From Saprospiraceae bacterium (GTDB lineage: Bacteria; Bacteroidota; Bacteroidia; Chitinophagales; Saprospiraceae): 64,000 bases of DNA. This document shows positions 54,089 through 62,768 of the stretch, piece by piece (position 1 is the first letter of the stretch; every line of letters starts with the position of its first letter). The position numbers and the translations under genes were made by a program. The notes under the pieces are model-generated. The model was not told where the DNA came from. It searched no databases and saw only the letters and a list, made by a program, of their open reading frames with translations. The stretch covers positions 1 to 64,000 of the forward strand of contig WFXH01000098.1 of NCBI GenBank assembly GCA_015490715.1, written 5' to 3'.

Positions 54089-54114
54089 AGCCCCCACCCT
54101 TTGGGGTGGGGGCT
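54089..54114 (-). terminator. Rho-independent terminator
   Basis: A perfect 11-bp stem (AGCCCCCACCC paired with GGGTGGGGGCT) with TTTG loop. On the minus strand it is followed by TTTTT, so it ends transcription of the gene at 54162-54653. It is the only strong intrinsic terminator I find in the window. Confidence 0.85.
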
Positions 54115-54161
54115 AGGCTTAACTACTAAAACTAATTAACTATTATTGACTAGCGCAGTTT

Positions 54162-54653
54162 TTACTTGTAGAAGCGCTTCATCAAGCGCAGCGAATAGAT
54201 GAGCTGAAGAACATAACCCACTAAGGGGAAAATGACACACACGAAGGATCCTGCATATCCCACGGCGATCATCAATAACGCATAGATCCATTCTTTGCCC
54301 TCCCAATTACTGTTCAAACCGATACCGAGAAAGCCCAGGCCAATGACGGCCAAAACGATGTATATCGTCTTGTCGAGCTCGGGCTCCTTATTGGGAGGTA
54401 GATCGGCTTTTAGCTCCTCTTGGTACTTCTTTAGTGATGCTATCTCCTGAAGATTGAGCGTCTTGCCCGTACGCTCTCGATAGACTTTGGGGGTAAGCTG
54501 TAGGATCTCTTCGCGGTCAAAGCCCTTTAAAAATTCCGGCGCAGGCACGGATAATTCCCCCTCGACGTGATCATGAACGGGCACGACTGCATACGAGGTC
54601 GTGATGCCCACGAGAAAAAACAGTGCCAGCGAAAGTGTCAAAATTCTCTTCAT
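54162..54653 (-). CDS. Exported small membrane protein, Pmp3-like Bacteroidota family
   Basis: 163 residues. A signal peptide ends near SYAV. A short soluble segment has PKVYRERTGKTLNLQEIASLKKYQEELK, followed by two or three membrane helices (IYIVLAVIGLGFLGIGL, ALLMIAVGYAGSFVCVI, and PLVGYVLQLIYSLRLMKRFY). I recall similar small proteins (Y-R-E-x-T-G-K-x-L motif plus helices) widely in this phylum, sometimes called YqaE/Pmp3. Function unknown. It has its own -7 box and terminator. Confidence 0.6.
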   Translation of the reverse strand: MKRILTLSLALFFLVGITTSYAVVPVHDHVEGELSVPAPEFLKGFDREEILQLTPKVYRERTGKTLNLQEIASLKKYQEELKADLPPNKEPELDKTIYIVLAVIGLGFLGIGLNSNWEGKEWIYALLMIAVGYAGSFVCVIFPLVGYVLQLIYSLRLMKRFYK

Positions 54654-54682
54654 CGTCTGTCAATTTTTATGAACTCTTAGTG

Positions 54683-54690
54683 CAAATGTA
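54683..54690 (-). promoter_or_regulatory. -7 promoter box TACATTTG of the Pmp3-like gene
   Basis: Minus-strand TACATTTG, 30 bases upstream of the ATG, in an A/T-rich stretch. No -33 at normal spacing. Confidence 0.55.
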
Positions 54691-54881
54691 AAAAATAAAT
54701 TTTTAGTGACCGAGATCACCAATTAGGGCGCGCACATTGACATCCTTTCTTTCTTCCTCGAAGCGATATTCGAGGTTGGTATAGAGACACGACAATAGGT
54801 TTCGAAGAGCAACCTCATACCCTTATTGAGCACTCTCCGAATACGAGACACGAGCAGTTCTTCAATCGACAACAGTACTCC

Positions 54882-55322
54882 TTACGACTGTGCCGTATTG
54901 GCGCTGGCGGCCAATTGGTCAAAGGCCTTTTTTAAGACATCTGCGATTTCATGCGCACTGGCCCCCTCGATGTGATGGCGCTCCATCATAAAGACGAGCT
55001 CCCCATCTTTGAATATTGCAATAGAAGGAGACGAAGGGGGAAAGGGGAGCATAAATTCGCGGGCCTTGGCAGTGGCTTCACGGTCTACCCCTGCAAACAC
55101 CGTAATGACGCGGTCGGGCTTGTTTTCGTGCTCTAAAGCTAAGATGACGCCCGGGCGCGCATTTGCCGCCGCACATCCACACACCGAGTTGACAACTACC
55201 ATGACCGTACCCGGAGATTTGATGATTTTTTCCACTTCTTCAGGAGTCTTCACCGCTTCCACACCGTGATCGGTCAACTCTTTTTCCATCGGAATGACTA
55301 ACTCTGGAGGATACATATGCAA
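54882..55322 (-). CDS. Bacilliredoxin (BrxA/BrxB, YphP/YqiW family)
   Basis: 146 residues, thioredoxin-like. N-terminal MYPPELVIPMEKEL and the active-site NSVCGCAAANARPG (Cys48, Cys50) are the hallmarks of bacilliredoxins, which remove bacillithiol from proteins after oxidative stress. Whether this organism makes bacillithiol cannot be read from this window. The ATG at 55316 is an alternative start. Transcribed alone. Confidence 0.85.
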   Translation of the reverse strand: MHMYPPELVIPMEKELTDHGVEAVKTPEEVEKIIKSPGTVMVVVNSVCGCAAANARPGVILALEHENKPDRVITVFAGVDREATAKAREFMLPFPPSSPSIAIFKDGELVFMMERHHIEGASAHEIADVLKKAFDQLAASANTAQS

Positions 55323-55437
55323 CAGATTTTAATACGTTGAGTATAGTGACGAACACATTTGTCGTTTATTTTAACGATCAAATATTCCAATGGTTTTTCT
55401 GCACTGCCACAAAGACCCACATCGTTTTAATTTTCGT

Positions 55438-56691
55438 ATGAAATGGTTGACGCAGCGCCTGCTCCACTCACTTTTGTGCATCGGGTTGATTTTCACGTCC
55501 TTTACAGCCGAGGCACACTTCGCTACAGAGGGCGACAAAGAACCGACCGAGGTTGTACTGACCTTTGATTACATAGGCGATTTGCTCCTGGTGAAGGTGC
55601 GATTGGGTGGTATCTTACCCTTGACGTTTATCGTGGATACGGGTTCGCCGTATAGTGTACTATTTGAGCGTCTCTACGTAGAGATCTTGGGCATACCGCT
55701 CTCCAAGGCGATAAAAATTGCAGGAGCCGACCGATCGCAGTTGTTGGAGGCCTATATTGCACGTCGCGTTCCGCTCATCATCGACGACAAACTCTCCTTG
55801 ACAAAAGACATCATCGTCCTCAAACACGATTACTTCTCGCTGTCCAATCTCATCGGTGCAGAAGTAGACGGCATCCTCGGCATGGACATCTTTCGCAGGT
55901 GGATTGTCGATATCGACTATAGGAAAAATCGCATCACATTGCGCAAAGACCTTGACAAGGGGAAGCTCAGCCGCTACACCACCCATCCCCTACTATTGTA
56001 CCAAGGCAAGCCGTACGTACGCATTCCCATCGATGTACATAACGACAGCACAATAGAAGCGACATTTTTGCTCGACACTGGAGCGGGGGTACCTGTGATG
56101 TTGTTCAATGCATCCCATCCCGAGATCACCCTTCCTACACGGCACATCCGTGGGCTCATCGGCGTCAGTTTAGGGGGAAATGTCGAGGGCTATTTGGCCC
56201 GCATCCACGCGGTACACTTCGGAGGAAAGCTCTATAAAAACCCCATCGTCTACTATTTCATACGCGACACAACAGCTCTCGATGAGAAAATCGAAGATCC
56301 CAACTTTGCCGTACACGGGATATTGGGCAACAAGCTCCTCTCGCATTACCGCATCATCCTCGATGCCTCATCGCGAACACTTTATTTGCGTCCGTATTCG
56401 CGGAAGATTCCCCAATTTGAGATCGACAAGAGCGGCATACAGGTCTTCGCGAGCGGTCCTGATTTTAAGACCTTCGTCGTGGGCTATGTCATCGAAGGCT
56501 CGCCGGCTTGGGAGGCGGGTATCCGATCGGGTGATCAGATCTTGTGGCTTGGATGCTGGCATCACTCATGGCTGACGCTCAACACCCTGACGAAAAAGCT
56601 CTCGGGCAAAGAGGGAAAAAAGATTCGCTTGAAGATCAAGCGCGGTGAGCGCACATACTGGGTACAATTTCGCCTACGCCAATTGATTTAA
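55438..56691 (+). CDS. Exported retropepsin-like aspartyl protease with PDZ domain
   Basis: 417 residues from the ATG at 55438 (recurrent ATGAAATGGT start); the frame opens earlier at 55390. A signal peptide ends near AEAHF. Two retropepsin-like units carry the catalytic triad D-T-G: FIVDTGSPYSVLF (about 70-82) and FLLDTGAGVPVMLF (about 205-217). A C-terminal PDZ domain (about 330-410; GSPAWEAGIRSGDQILWLG) would hold substrate tails. The two D-T-G halves can form the active site within one chain, unlike single-domain retropepsins. Function unknown; periplasmic or surface. Confidence 0.8.
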   Translation: MKWLTQRLLHSLLCIGLIFTSFTAEAHFATEGDKEPTEVVLTFDYIGDLLLVKVRLGGILPLTFIVDTGSPYSVLFERLYVEILGIPLSKAIKIAGADRSQLLEAYIARRVPLIIDDKLSLTKDIIVLKHDYFSLSNLIGAEVDGILGMDIFRRWIVDIDYRKNRITLRKDLDKGKLSRYTTHPLLLYQGKPYVRIPIDVHNDSTIEATFLLDTGAGVPVMLFNASHPEITLPTRHIRGLIGVSLGGNVEGYLARIHAVHFGGKLYKNPIVYYFIRDTTALDEKIEDPNFAVHGILGNKLLSHYRIILDASSRTLYLRPYSRKIPQFEIDKSGIQVFASGPDFKTFVVGYVIEGSPAWEAGIRSGDQILWLGCWHHSWLTLNTLTKKLSGKEGKKIRLKIKRGERTYWVQFRLRQLI

Positions 56692-56696
56692 CACCC

Positions 56697-56704
56697 TATC
56701 TTTG
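56697..56704 (+). promoter_or_regulatory. -7 promoter box TATCTTTG of the enoyl-CoA hydratase gene
   Basis: TATCTTTG 46 bases upstream of the ATG and just after the stop of the protease gene. A TTG lies too close (11 bases) to be the -33. Confidence 0.5.
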
Positions 56705-56749
56705 CGACTACAAATCCGCTAACCCCATTCACCTCATCAATCTGCGCTT

Positions 56750-57562
56750 ATGAAATTTTTACACATCAAGGCACAGGAAGAAGACGGCATTTTGACCATT
56801 ACCTTAAACCGGCCCAAGGCCCTCAATGCACTCAACATGCTCATGGTCAATGAGCTGAGGGAAGCTCTGGAAAATTACCATCGCGTCTGGCCCAATACGC
56901 GTGCGATCATCATCACAGGTGCAGGGGATAAAGCCTTTGCGGCCGGGGCCGACATCAAGGAGTTCGAACACCTCGACGTACAGCGCGCTATGGAGCTCTC
57001 ACGCAACGGCCACACCTTGATGCAATTGATCGAAAATGCCCACATCCCTATCATCGCTGCCGTCAACGGCTATGCCTTAGGAGGCGGGTGCGAACTGGCC
57101 ATGGCCTGCCATTTTCGCATAGCTTCCGAAAACGCAAAATTTGGCCAGCCTGAGGCCAACCTCGGATTGATCCCCGGCTTTGGCGGCACCCAGCGCTTGC
57201 CCATGCTCATCGGCAAAGGCCGCGCCCTCGAGCTGCTCCTCACCGGCGAAATGATTTCCGCCCAGGAAGCACACCAGATGGGACTGGTCAACCACGTCAC
57301 ACCGACTAAATCGCTCCTGCCTTTTACGCGAAGCATCGCGAAAAAGATTATGGAAAAAGGCCCTCTCGCTGTCAAATACATCATCCGCTGCGTCAATGCC
57401 TACTACAATCCCAACGAAAACGGCATGGAACTCGAAATCAGCCATTTCGCCCACCTCTTGCCGACCGCTCAGGCTCGAGAGGGTATCCGCGCCTTCCTGG
57501 AAAAGCGAAAACCCAACTTCCACGCCCTCACCGATGACCAACCGACGGAAAACAACACATAA
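56750..57562 (+). CDS. Enoyl-CoA hydratase/isomerase (crotonase family)
   Basis: 270 residues. The oxyanion-hole glycine and catalytic region are AGADIKEFEHLDV (about 64) and GGGCELAMACHFRIA, with EANLGLIPGFGGTQRLP (Glu of the active site). Matches crotonase-fold enoyl-CoA hydratases of fatty acid oxidation. No other beta-oxidation gene is adjacent, so it may serve another acyl-CoA pathway. It begins a plus-strand run into yebC after 55 bases. Confidence 0.9.
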   Translation: MKFLHIKAQEEDGILTITLNRPKALNALNMLMVNELREALENYHRVWPNTRAIIITGAGDKAFAAGADIKEFEHLDVQRAMELSRNGHTLMQLIENAHIPIIAAVNGYALGGGCELAMACHFRIASENAKFGQPEANLGLIPGFGGTQRLPMLIGKGRALELLLTGEMISAQEAHQMGLVNHVTPTKSLLPFTRSIAKKIMEKGPLAVKYIIRCVNAYYNPNENGMELEISHFAHLLPTAQAREGIRAFLEKRKPNFHALTDDQPTENNT

Positions 57563-57617
57563 ACACATGGCTATCCCAGGCGTTGTATGTATAGATTGTA
57601 GTTGAAAAAAGAAACCC

Positions 57618-58364
57618 ATGGCAGGTCACAATAAATGGTCGAAAATTAAGCACAAAAAAAGCGTCCAGGATGCCCGACGCTCAAAAATCTTTTCTAAAAT
57701 AATCAAAGACATCACCGTCGCCGTAAAAGAAGGCGGTAGCCCAGACCCCGCCTTCAATCCGCGATTGCGCATGGCCATTGCCAATGCCCGTGGTGTCAAC
57801 ATGCCCAAGGAAAACATTGAAAGAGCCATTAAAAAGGCCTCCGATCCCTCCAGCCAGGCCTACATCGAAACCACATACGAGGGCTATGCCCCTGGTGGCG
57901 TTGCCATCTTTATCGAGTGTACCACCGACAACCTCAACCGCACGGTTTCTAATATCCGTGCTATCTTCAACAAGCGCGGCGGAAGCCTCGCCAAGAGCGG
58001 ATCCGTCGAATTCCTCTTCGAGCGCAAAGGTATCTTCATCCTGCCCCTGGATGGTCAGGATATAGAAGAGCTCGAACTCGAACTCATCGACGCAGGAGCC
58101 GAAGACATCGAAGTCGAAGACAATGAAATGACCGTCACCGTCGGCTTCGCCGATTTCGGCAAAATGCAACAAAAACTCGAAGCGCTCGGCATCCAACCCA
58201 AGAGTGCTAAAATCGAGCGCATACCTATCAACACCACAAGGCTACCCGTCGATCAGGCCCTCAAGGCCCTCCAACTCATCGAAGCCCTGGAAGACGACGA
58301 CGACGTACAGGCCGTATACCACAACCTCGAGCTCACCGACGAATTGATGGCTAAATTGAATTAA
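57618..58364 (+). CDS. yebC: YebC/PmpR family translational/transcriptional regulator
   Basis: 248 residues. Opens MAGHNKWSKIKHKK, the invariant YebC N-terminus, and has NIERAIKKA and YEGYAPGGVAIFIE. YebC-family proteins regulate transcription in some bacteria and help ribosomes through proline-rich stretches in others. It lies 15 bases upstream of an unknown gene and then era, so the three form one operon. Confidence 0.95.
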   Translation: MAGHNKWSKIKHKKSVQDARRSKIFSKIIKDITVAVKEGGSPDPAFNPRLRMAIANARGVNMPKENIERAIKKASDPSSQAYIETTYEGYAPGGVAIFIECTTDNLNRTVSNIRAIFNKRGGSLAKSGSVEFLFERKGIFILPLDGQDIEELELELIDAGAEDIEVEDNEMTVTVGFADFGKMQQKLEALGIQPKSAKIERIPINTTRLPVDQALKALQLIEALEDDDDVQAVYHNLELTDELMAKLN

Positions 58365-58379
58365 ATCGCTCTATACGCC

Positions 58380-58964
58380 ATGCACGACATCGAACCACAC
58401 TATAAATGGCTCCACCAATACTCACCCGCCGAAGACCATCGCTCTCCCTTCTACGGCAAAAACTTCAACCGCTTAGAATACCGCAACACCGTATACAACT
58501 ACTACATCCACCCCGAGTGGGACGACTTCGGCTCTGAAACCCTCTACGTCAAAATCCTCTACGCCGACTACGAACAGGGCGTGGCCATCATGGAGCTCAT
58601 CGGCGAGTGGAACGACTGTCTGTACAACGACATACGCACCTTTAAAATGCACGTCATCGACCCACTCCAGCGCCACGGCATCCACAAATTCATCCTCATC
58701 CTCGAAAACGTCCTCAACTTCCATCCCTCGGACGAGTGCTACTACGAAGAGTGGTGGGAAGAGGTGCGCGAACGCGATGGCTGGATTATGCTCCTCAACC
58801 CCTTAGACCACGTGCGCGAAGACTTCCTCTCCGCCGCACTCGATCGCTATCTCATCATCGACACCCAACTCAGCCATTTTCCCTGGAGGCGATACGCCCC
58901 TGATCACCTCAGCGAATACTTCGACCGATGGGTGCAAAATTTTCTACCGAAAAAACTCATCTAA
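58380..58964 (+). CDS. Unknown protein between yebC and era
   Basis: 194 residues. No signal peptide and no membrane segment. Unusually rich in Tyr, Trp and acidic residues: EYRNTVYNYYIHPEWDD, ECYYEEWWEEVRERDGW, HFPWRRYAP. Alternating strand/helix pattern, with LYVKILYADYEQGVAIMEL and IHKFILILENVLNF reading as beta strands. I do not recognise the family. Spacing of 15 bases to yebC and 13 to era means operon membership, so a translation or ribosome-assembly role is a reasonable guess only. Confidence 0.65.
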   Translation: MHDIEPHYKWLHQYSPAEDHRSPFYGKNFNRLEYRNTVYNYYIHPEWDDFGSETLYVKILYADYEQGVAIMELIGEWNDCLYNDIRTFKMHVIDPLQRHGIHKFILILENVLNFHPSDECYYEEWWEEVRERDGWIMLLNPLDHVREDFLSAALDRYLIIDTQLSHFPWRRYAPDHLSEYFDRWVQNFLPKKLI

Positions 58965-58977
58965 GACCTATCATTTT

Positions 58978-59904
58978 ATGCACAATCCTTCCTCAGAAAT
59001 TCCTCAAGACCATAAAGCGGGATTTGTCAACATCATCGGCAAGCCCAATGTCGGAAAATCAACCCTTGTCAATGCCCTGATTGGCGAACCACTCTCCGTC
59101 ATCACCCCAAAGGCACAAACCACACGCCACCGCATCAAGGGCATACTCAACGGTGAAAACTATCAAATCATCTTTTCCGACACCCCTGGCATCGTCGAAA
59201 ACCCCGGTTATGCCATGCACAAAGCCATGAATCAATTCGTCAAAAGCGCCTTTGAAGATGCCGATATCCTACTCTGGGTGGTCGATGCCACACGCCCCAA
59301 AGAGACTCTTCCCAAATCTTGGTTGGAGGCTTTCAACAAACTCGATGTGACCAAATTCGTCGTGCTCAACAAAGTCGATGCCGTCGATCGCTCTTCTGTA
59401 GAGGCACAGCTCTTGCGGCTAAAAAGCCAGGTCCAAGCAGAGCTGTTCTTAGACATCTCTGCCACCACCGGCTATCACTTGCCCGAACTCCTGCAGGCCA
59501 TCATCGATCATCTCCCAAACTTTCCGCCCTATTATCCTAAAGACGAAACCCTGTCCGATTTGCCCTTGCGCTTTTTCATCGCTGAGATGATACGCGAACA
59601 AATCTTTTTTCTCTACCGCGAAGAAATACCCTACAGTACCGAAGTGGTCATCGAAACCTTCAAAGAACCCGACGACGAGTCGAAGCACTATCGAATACGC
59701 GCCATCATCTACGTCGCACGTCCATCGCAAAAACACATCCTCATCGGCAAGGGCGGTCAGGCCATCAAACAGCTCGGCATCCGCGCGCGCCAGCGCATCG
59801 AGCACTACCTCGGCGCCCCCGTCTACCTCGAACTCTACGTCAAAGTGCTCAAAAACTGGAGAGACGATCAAAAACTCCTCCAAAAACTCGGATACCCTCT
59901 CTGA
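58978..59904 (+). CDS. era: GTPase Era
   Basis: 308 residues. G1 GKPNVGKSTLVNAL, G3 DTPG (FSDTPGIVENPG), G4 NKVD, and a C-terminal KH domain with HILIGKGGQAIKQLGIRAR. Era binds the 16S rRNA 3' end and assists small-subunit maturation. Last gene of the yebC operon. It ends 31 bases from the convergent mechanosensitive channel gene. Confidence 0.95.
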   Translation: MHNPSSEIPQDHKAGFVNIIGKPNVGKSTLVNALIGEPLSVITPKAQTTRHRIKGILNGENYQIIFSDTPGIVENPGYAMHKAMNQFVKSAFEDADILLWVVDATRPKETLPKSWLEAFNKLDVTKFVVLNKVDAVDRSSVEAQLLRLKSQVQAELFLDISATTGYHLPELLQAIIDHLPNFPPYYPKDETLSDLPLRFFIAEMIREQIFFLYREEIPYSTEVVIETFKEPDDESKHYRIRAIIYVARPSQKHILIGKGGQAIKQLGIRARQRIEHYLGAPVYLELYVKVLKNWRDDQKLLQKLGYPL

Positions 59905-59935
59905 CGAGTGTGCACAATTTTATACAAACTTTGCA

Positions 59936-61297
59936 CTATGCCTTTTTTACACCCTTTCCATCGTTGGTATAGAGATGAACGTCGCGTTGCGGATAGGGAA
60001 TTTCGATGCCGTGCTCGCGAAATCTCTTGTCAATAGCATAACGAATCTGACTCGCTATAAACAGGCGCTTCATCGGCACATTGGTCAAAAAGATTAGGCG
60101 TAACTCAAGTCCATCGCTTCCAAAGTCGGTCAACAACACTTCGGGCTCGGGATTGGGCAAGACGTCCTCCTGTTCGAGTGCGGATTCCTTTAACAAGCGC
60201 CTGACCAGCTCCAGATCACAACCATAGGGAACGACTACGTGCACACTAATCCAGGAGATGTCTTGCTCTTTCGACCAGTTGATGACTTTACCGCTGATGA
60301 GACGCGAATTGGGAACGATGAGCGTGGACAGGTAATTGGTCTCAATCATCGTCACGCGCGTCCCGATTTGCTTGACCTTACCGATCACGCCGTCTACCTC
60401 GACGACATCTCCTACACCAACACTGCGTTCGAGCAAGAGCATCAGCCCCGCTACAAAATCACGTATGAAATCTTGCAAGCCCAATCCCACACCTACCAAA
60501 AGGGCCGCAATACTGCCCCACAACAGCGTCAGCTGAAGCCCGAGATATTCGAACACTAACGAAATGGCAATGAGATAGATGAAATACTTCAACAGGCGAT
60601 TGACCGCGTAGCTCTGCGAATCCGAAACGTTATTGCGTCGAAAAAGCGGCTGCAATACAAAATTGATCAATGCCCATACCAACAATCGGACGACAAAGAA
60701 AATCTGAATGGCCCCAAGTATACGCGTTAGGCGTATGGTATAGACGACGGCCTCCCCATCTCTCTGGCCAAAAGAAAAACTCCATGCGGGATTGAGCTCT
60801 AATACTTTTAAGCTCCACGTCAGAGCAAAGAGATACAGCACCCCCTTACCGACGGCAATGACCACATCTTTGTTGCGCTTATCGTACTCCGACAATACAC
60901 CCGAGCGCTGCTTGCGCATGTAAAACTCCCGAAAGAAATGCTCACTAATCCATACTAAAAGGCGCGTCGCCGCCCAGATCATCAACACCGTGAAAAACTC
61001 CAATACATCGACCTTCAACCAGGCCTCATCGATCAGCTGGACGTTCCACTCAAAAAGCGTGACCAATATCCATCCCACCAAGGACAAGACCAATACGACC
61101 CAGCTGCGGTGAAGCTGTCTTAACTCTGCTTGAGTGATCTGATGCGTCTTAAATAAGTACTGACCTATGCGCTTGCCATATCGATAGTATAAAATCGTCA
61201 AGAGGATCAGAGCCAGGCCCACTACAAAGAGATCCCCCATTGTCACTTCCCACTGCCAGAGGCGAAACAGCACTCGGGAAGCAAAATCGCGATCCAT
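59936..61297 (-). CDS. MscS-family mechanosensitive ion channel
   Basis: 453 residues. Five or six membrane helices (about 23-40, 68-85, 100-117, 150-165, 195-215, 245-285), the last the pore helix with ALLVGVGLGLQDFIRDFVAG. The beta domain has VGDVVEVDGVIGKVKQIGTRVTMIE and YLSTLIVPNSRLI, the MscS signature. Larger than E. coli MscS (286), with extra N-terminal helices. It would release solutes on osmotic downshock. The ATG at 61240 is an alternative start closer to the first helix. Confidence 0.9.
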   Translation of the reverse strand: MDRDFASRVLFRLWQWEVTMGDLFVVGLALILLTILYYRYGKRIGQYLFKTHQITQAELRQLHRSWVVLVLSLVGWILVTLFEWNVQLIDEAWLKVDVLEFFTVLMIWAATRLLVWISEHFFREFYMRKQRSGVLSEYDKRNKDVVIAVGKGVLYLFALTWSLKVLELNPAWSFSFGQRDGEAVVYTIRLTRILGAIQIFFVVRLLVWALINFVLQPLFRRNNVSDSQSYAVNRLLKYFIYLIAISLVFEYLGLQLTLLWGSIAALLVGVGLGLQDFIRDFVAGLMLLLERSVGVGDVVEVDGVIGKVKQIGTRVTMIETNYLSTLIVPNSRLISGKVINWSKEQDISWISVHVVVPYGCDLELVRRLLKESALEQEDVLPNPEPEVLLTDFGSDGLELRLIFLTNVPMKRLFIASQIRYAIDKRFREHGIEIPYPQRDVHLYTNDGKGVKKA

Positions 61298-61338
61298 CGA
61301 ATGTGTTTTTAAGCTCTAAAGATATAGAATGCTTCGCT

Positions 61339-61346
61339 TATCTTTG
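61339..61346 (+). promoter_or_regulatory. -7 promoter box TATCTTTG of lpdA
   Basis: TATCTTTG 25 bases upstream of the lpdA ATG, in the short divergent region shared with the mechanosensitive channel gene. Confidence 0.6.
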
Positions 61347-61370
61347 CGCCCGTACTAAAGCCTACTTTCC

Positions 61371-62768
61371 ATGCAATACGATCTCATCGTCATTGGTGCG
61401 GGGCCCGGAGGATACGTGGCTGCCATACGCGCCTCGCAATTGGGCATGAAAACCGCCATCGTCGAGCGCGAAGCACTCGGTGGCATTTGTCTCAACTGGG
61501 GATGTATCCCTACTAAGGCCCTGCTTCAGAGCGCTTCGGTCTTCGAATATCTCCTACACGCTCAAGAGTACGGCATACAGTGTAGCCAACCCACCGTGCA
61601 ATTTGCCGATGTCGTCAAGCGCAGTCGTCGTGTAGCCGACAAGATGAGCAAAGGCGTTGCCTATTTGATGCGAAAAAACAAAATCGACGTCCACCAAGGT
61701 ACTGCCCAATTGGGCAACCCCGGCGAGGTAGTGGTCACCAACGACAAAAAGAGCACTACCCTCAAAGCCTCCCACATCCTCATTGCTACCGGTGCACGCG
61801 CCAAAGCCTTGCCCCATATACCTATCGACGGCACTCGCGTCATCGGCTACCGCGAAGCCCTTACCCTACCCAACATTCCAAAGCGCATGCTGATCATGGG
61901 CGCAGGAGCGATAGGCGTTGAGTTTGCCTATTTCTACCACACTATGGGCAGCAAAATCACCATCGTCGAATATCTGCCCCAAGGCCTACTGCCTAAAGAA
62001 GACGCCGACATCTCCCAAGCGCTTCAGAAGATCTTCACCAAGAAAGGCATGGAAGTCTATGCCGGATGGGCCGTCGAGCAAATCGTTGAAAAAGACAATG
62101 CCCTGCAGGTCACCATCCGAAAAGCCAACGGTGAAGAGACCAAACAAATCGAATGCGACGTCGTGCTCAGTGCCGTTGGCATCCAACCCAATACGGAAAC
62201 ACTCCAGCTCCAACAAGTTGGCATCCAAACCGATAAAAACGGCTTCATTCAAGTCGACGACTACTACCGATGTTCCCAATCCGGTTACTACGCCATTGGC
62301 GACGTTATTCCCACACCGGCCTTAGCACATGTGGCCAGTGCCGAAGGGATCATCTGCGTCGAAGCCATTGCAGGGAAAAATCCCGAACCCCTCGATTACC
62401 TCAATATCCCCTCATGTACCTACTGCAAGCCCGAAGTGGCATCGGTCGGCCTGACCGAGAGCGCAGCCAGAGAAAAAGGCCTCCAAATCAAAATCGGCAG
62501 ATTTCCCTACACGGCCTCTGGAAAAGCGACCGCCGCCGGCCACAACGAAGGCTTTGTCAAACTCATCTTTGACGACCGCTACGACGAACTCCTCGGTGCC
62601 CATCTCATCGGCTACAACGTCACCGAGATGATCAGCGAGCTCATCGTAGCTAAAAAGCTCGAAACCACCGCACACGAAATCATCAAAGCCGTACATCCCC
62701 ACCCCACCATGAGCGAAGCCGTCATGGAAGCCGCAGCCGCCGCCTACGACGAAGTCATCCACCTGTAG
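61371..62768 (+). CDS. lpdA: Dihydrolipoyl dehydrogenase
   Basis: 465 residues, complete. FAD-binding IVIGAGPGGYVAAIRASQLG, redox-active disulfide GGICLNWGCIPTKALL, NAD-binding IMGAGAIGVEFAYF, and the C-terminal dimer-interface HPHPTMSEAVMEAA with the catalytic His-Glu pair. E3 subunit of 2-oxo acid dehydrogenases and glycine cleavage; reoxidises lipoate to NADH. No other pyruvate dehydrogenase subunit is adjacent. Confidence 0.95.
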   Translation: MQYDLIVIGAGPGGYVAAIRASQLGMKTAIVEREALGGICLNWGCIPTKALLQSASVFEYLLHAQEYGIQCSQPTVQFADVVKRSRRVADKMSKGVAYLMRKNKIDVHQGTAQLGNPGEVVVTNDKKSTTLKASHILIATGARAKALPHIPIDGTRVIGYREALTLPNIPKRMLIMGAGAIGVEFAYFYHTMGSKITIVEYLPQGLLPKEDADISQALQKIFTKKGMEVYAGWAVEQIVEKDNALQVTIRKANGEETKQIECDVVLSAVGIQPNTETLQLQQVGIQTDKNGFIQVDDYYRCSQSGYYAIGDVIPTPALAHVASAEGIICVEAIAGKNPEPLDYLNIPSCTYCKPEVASVGLTESAAREKGLQIKIGRFPYTASGKATAAGHNEGFVKLIFDDRYDELLGAHLIGYNVTEMISELIVAKKLETTAHEIIKAVHPHPTMSEAVMEAAAAAYDEVIHL

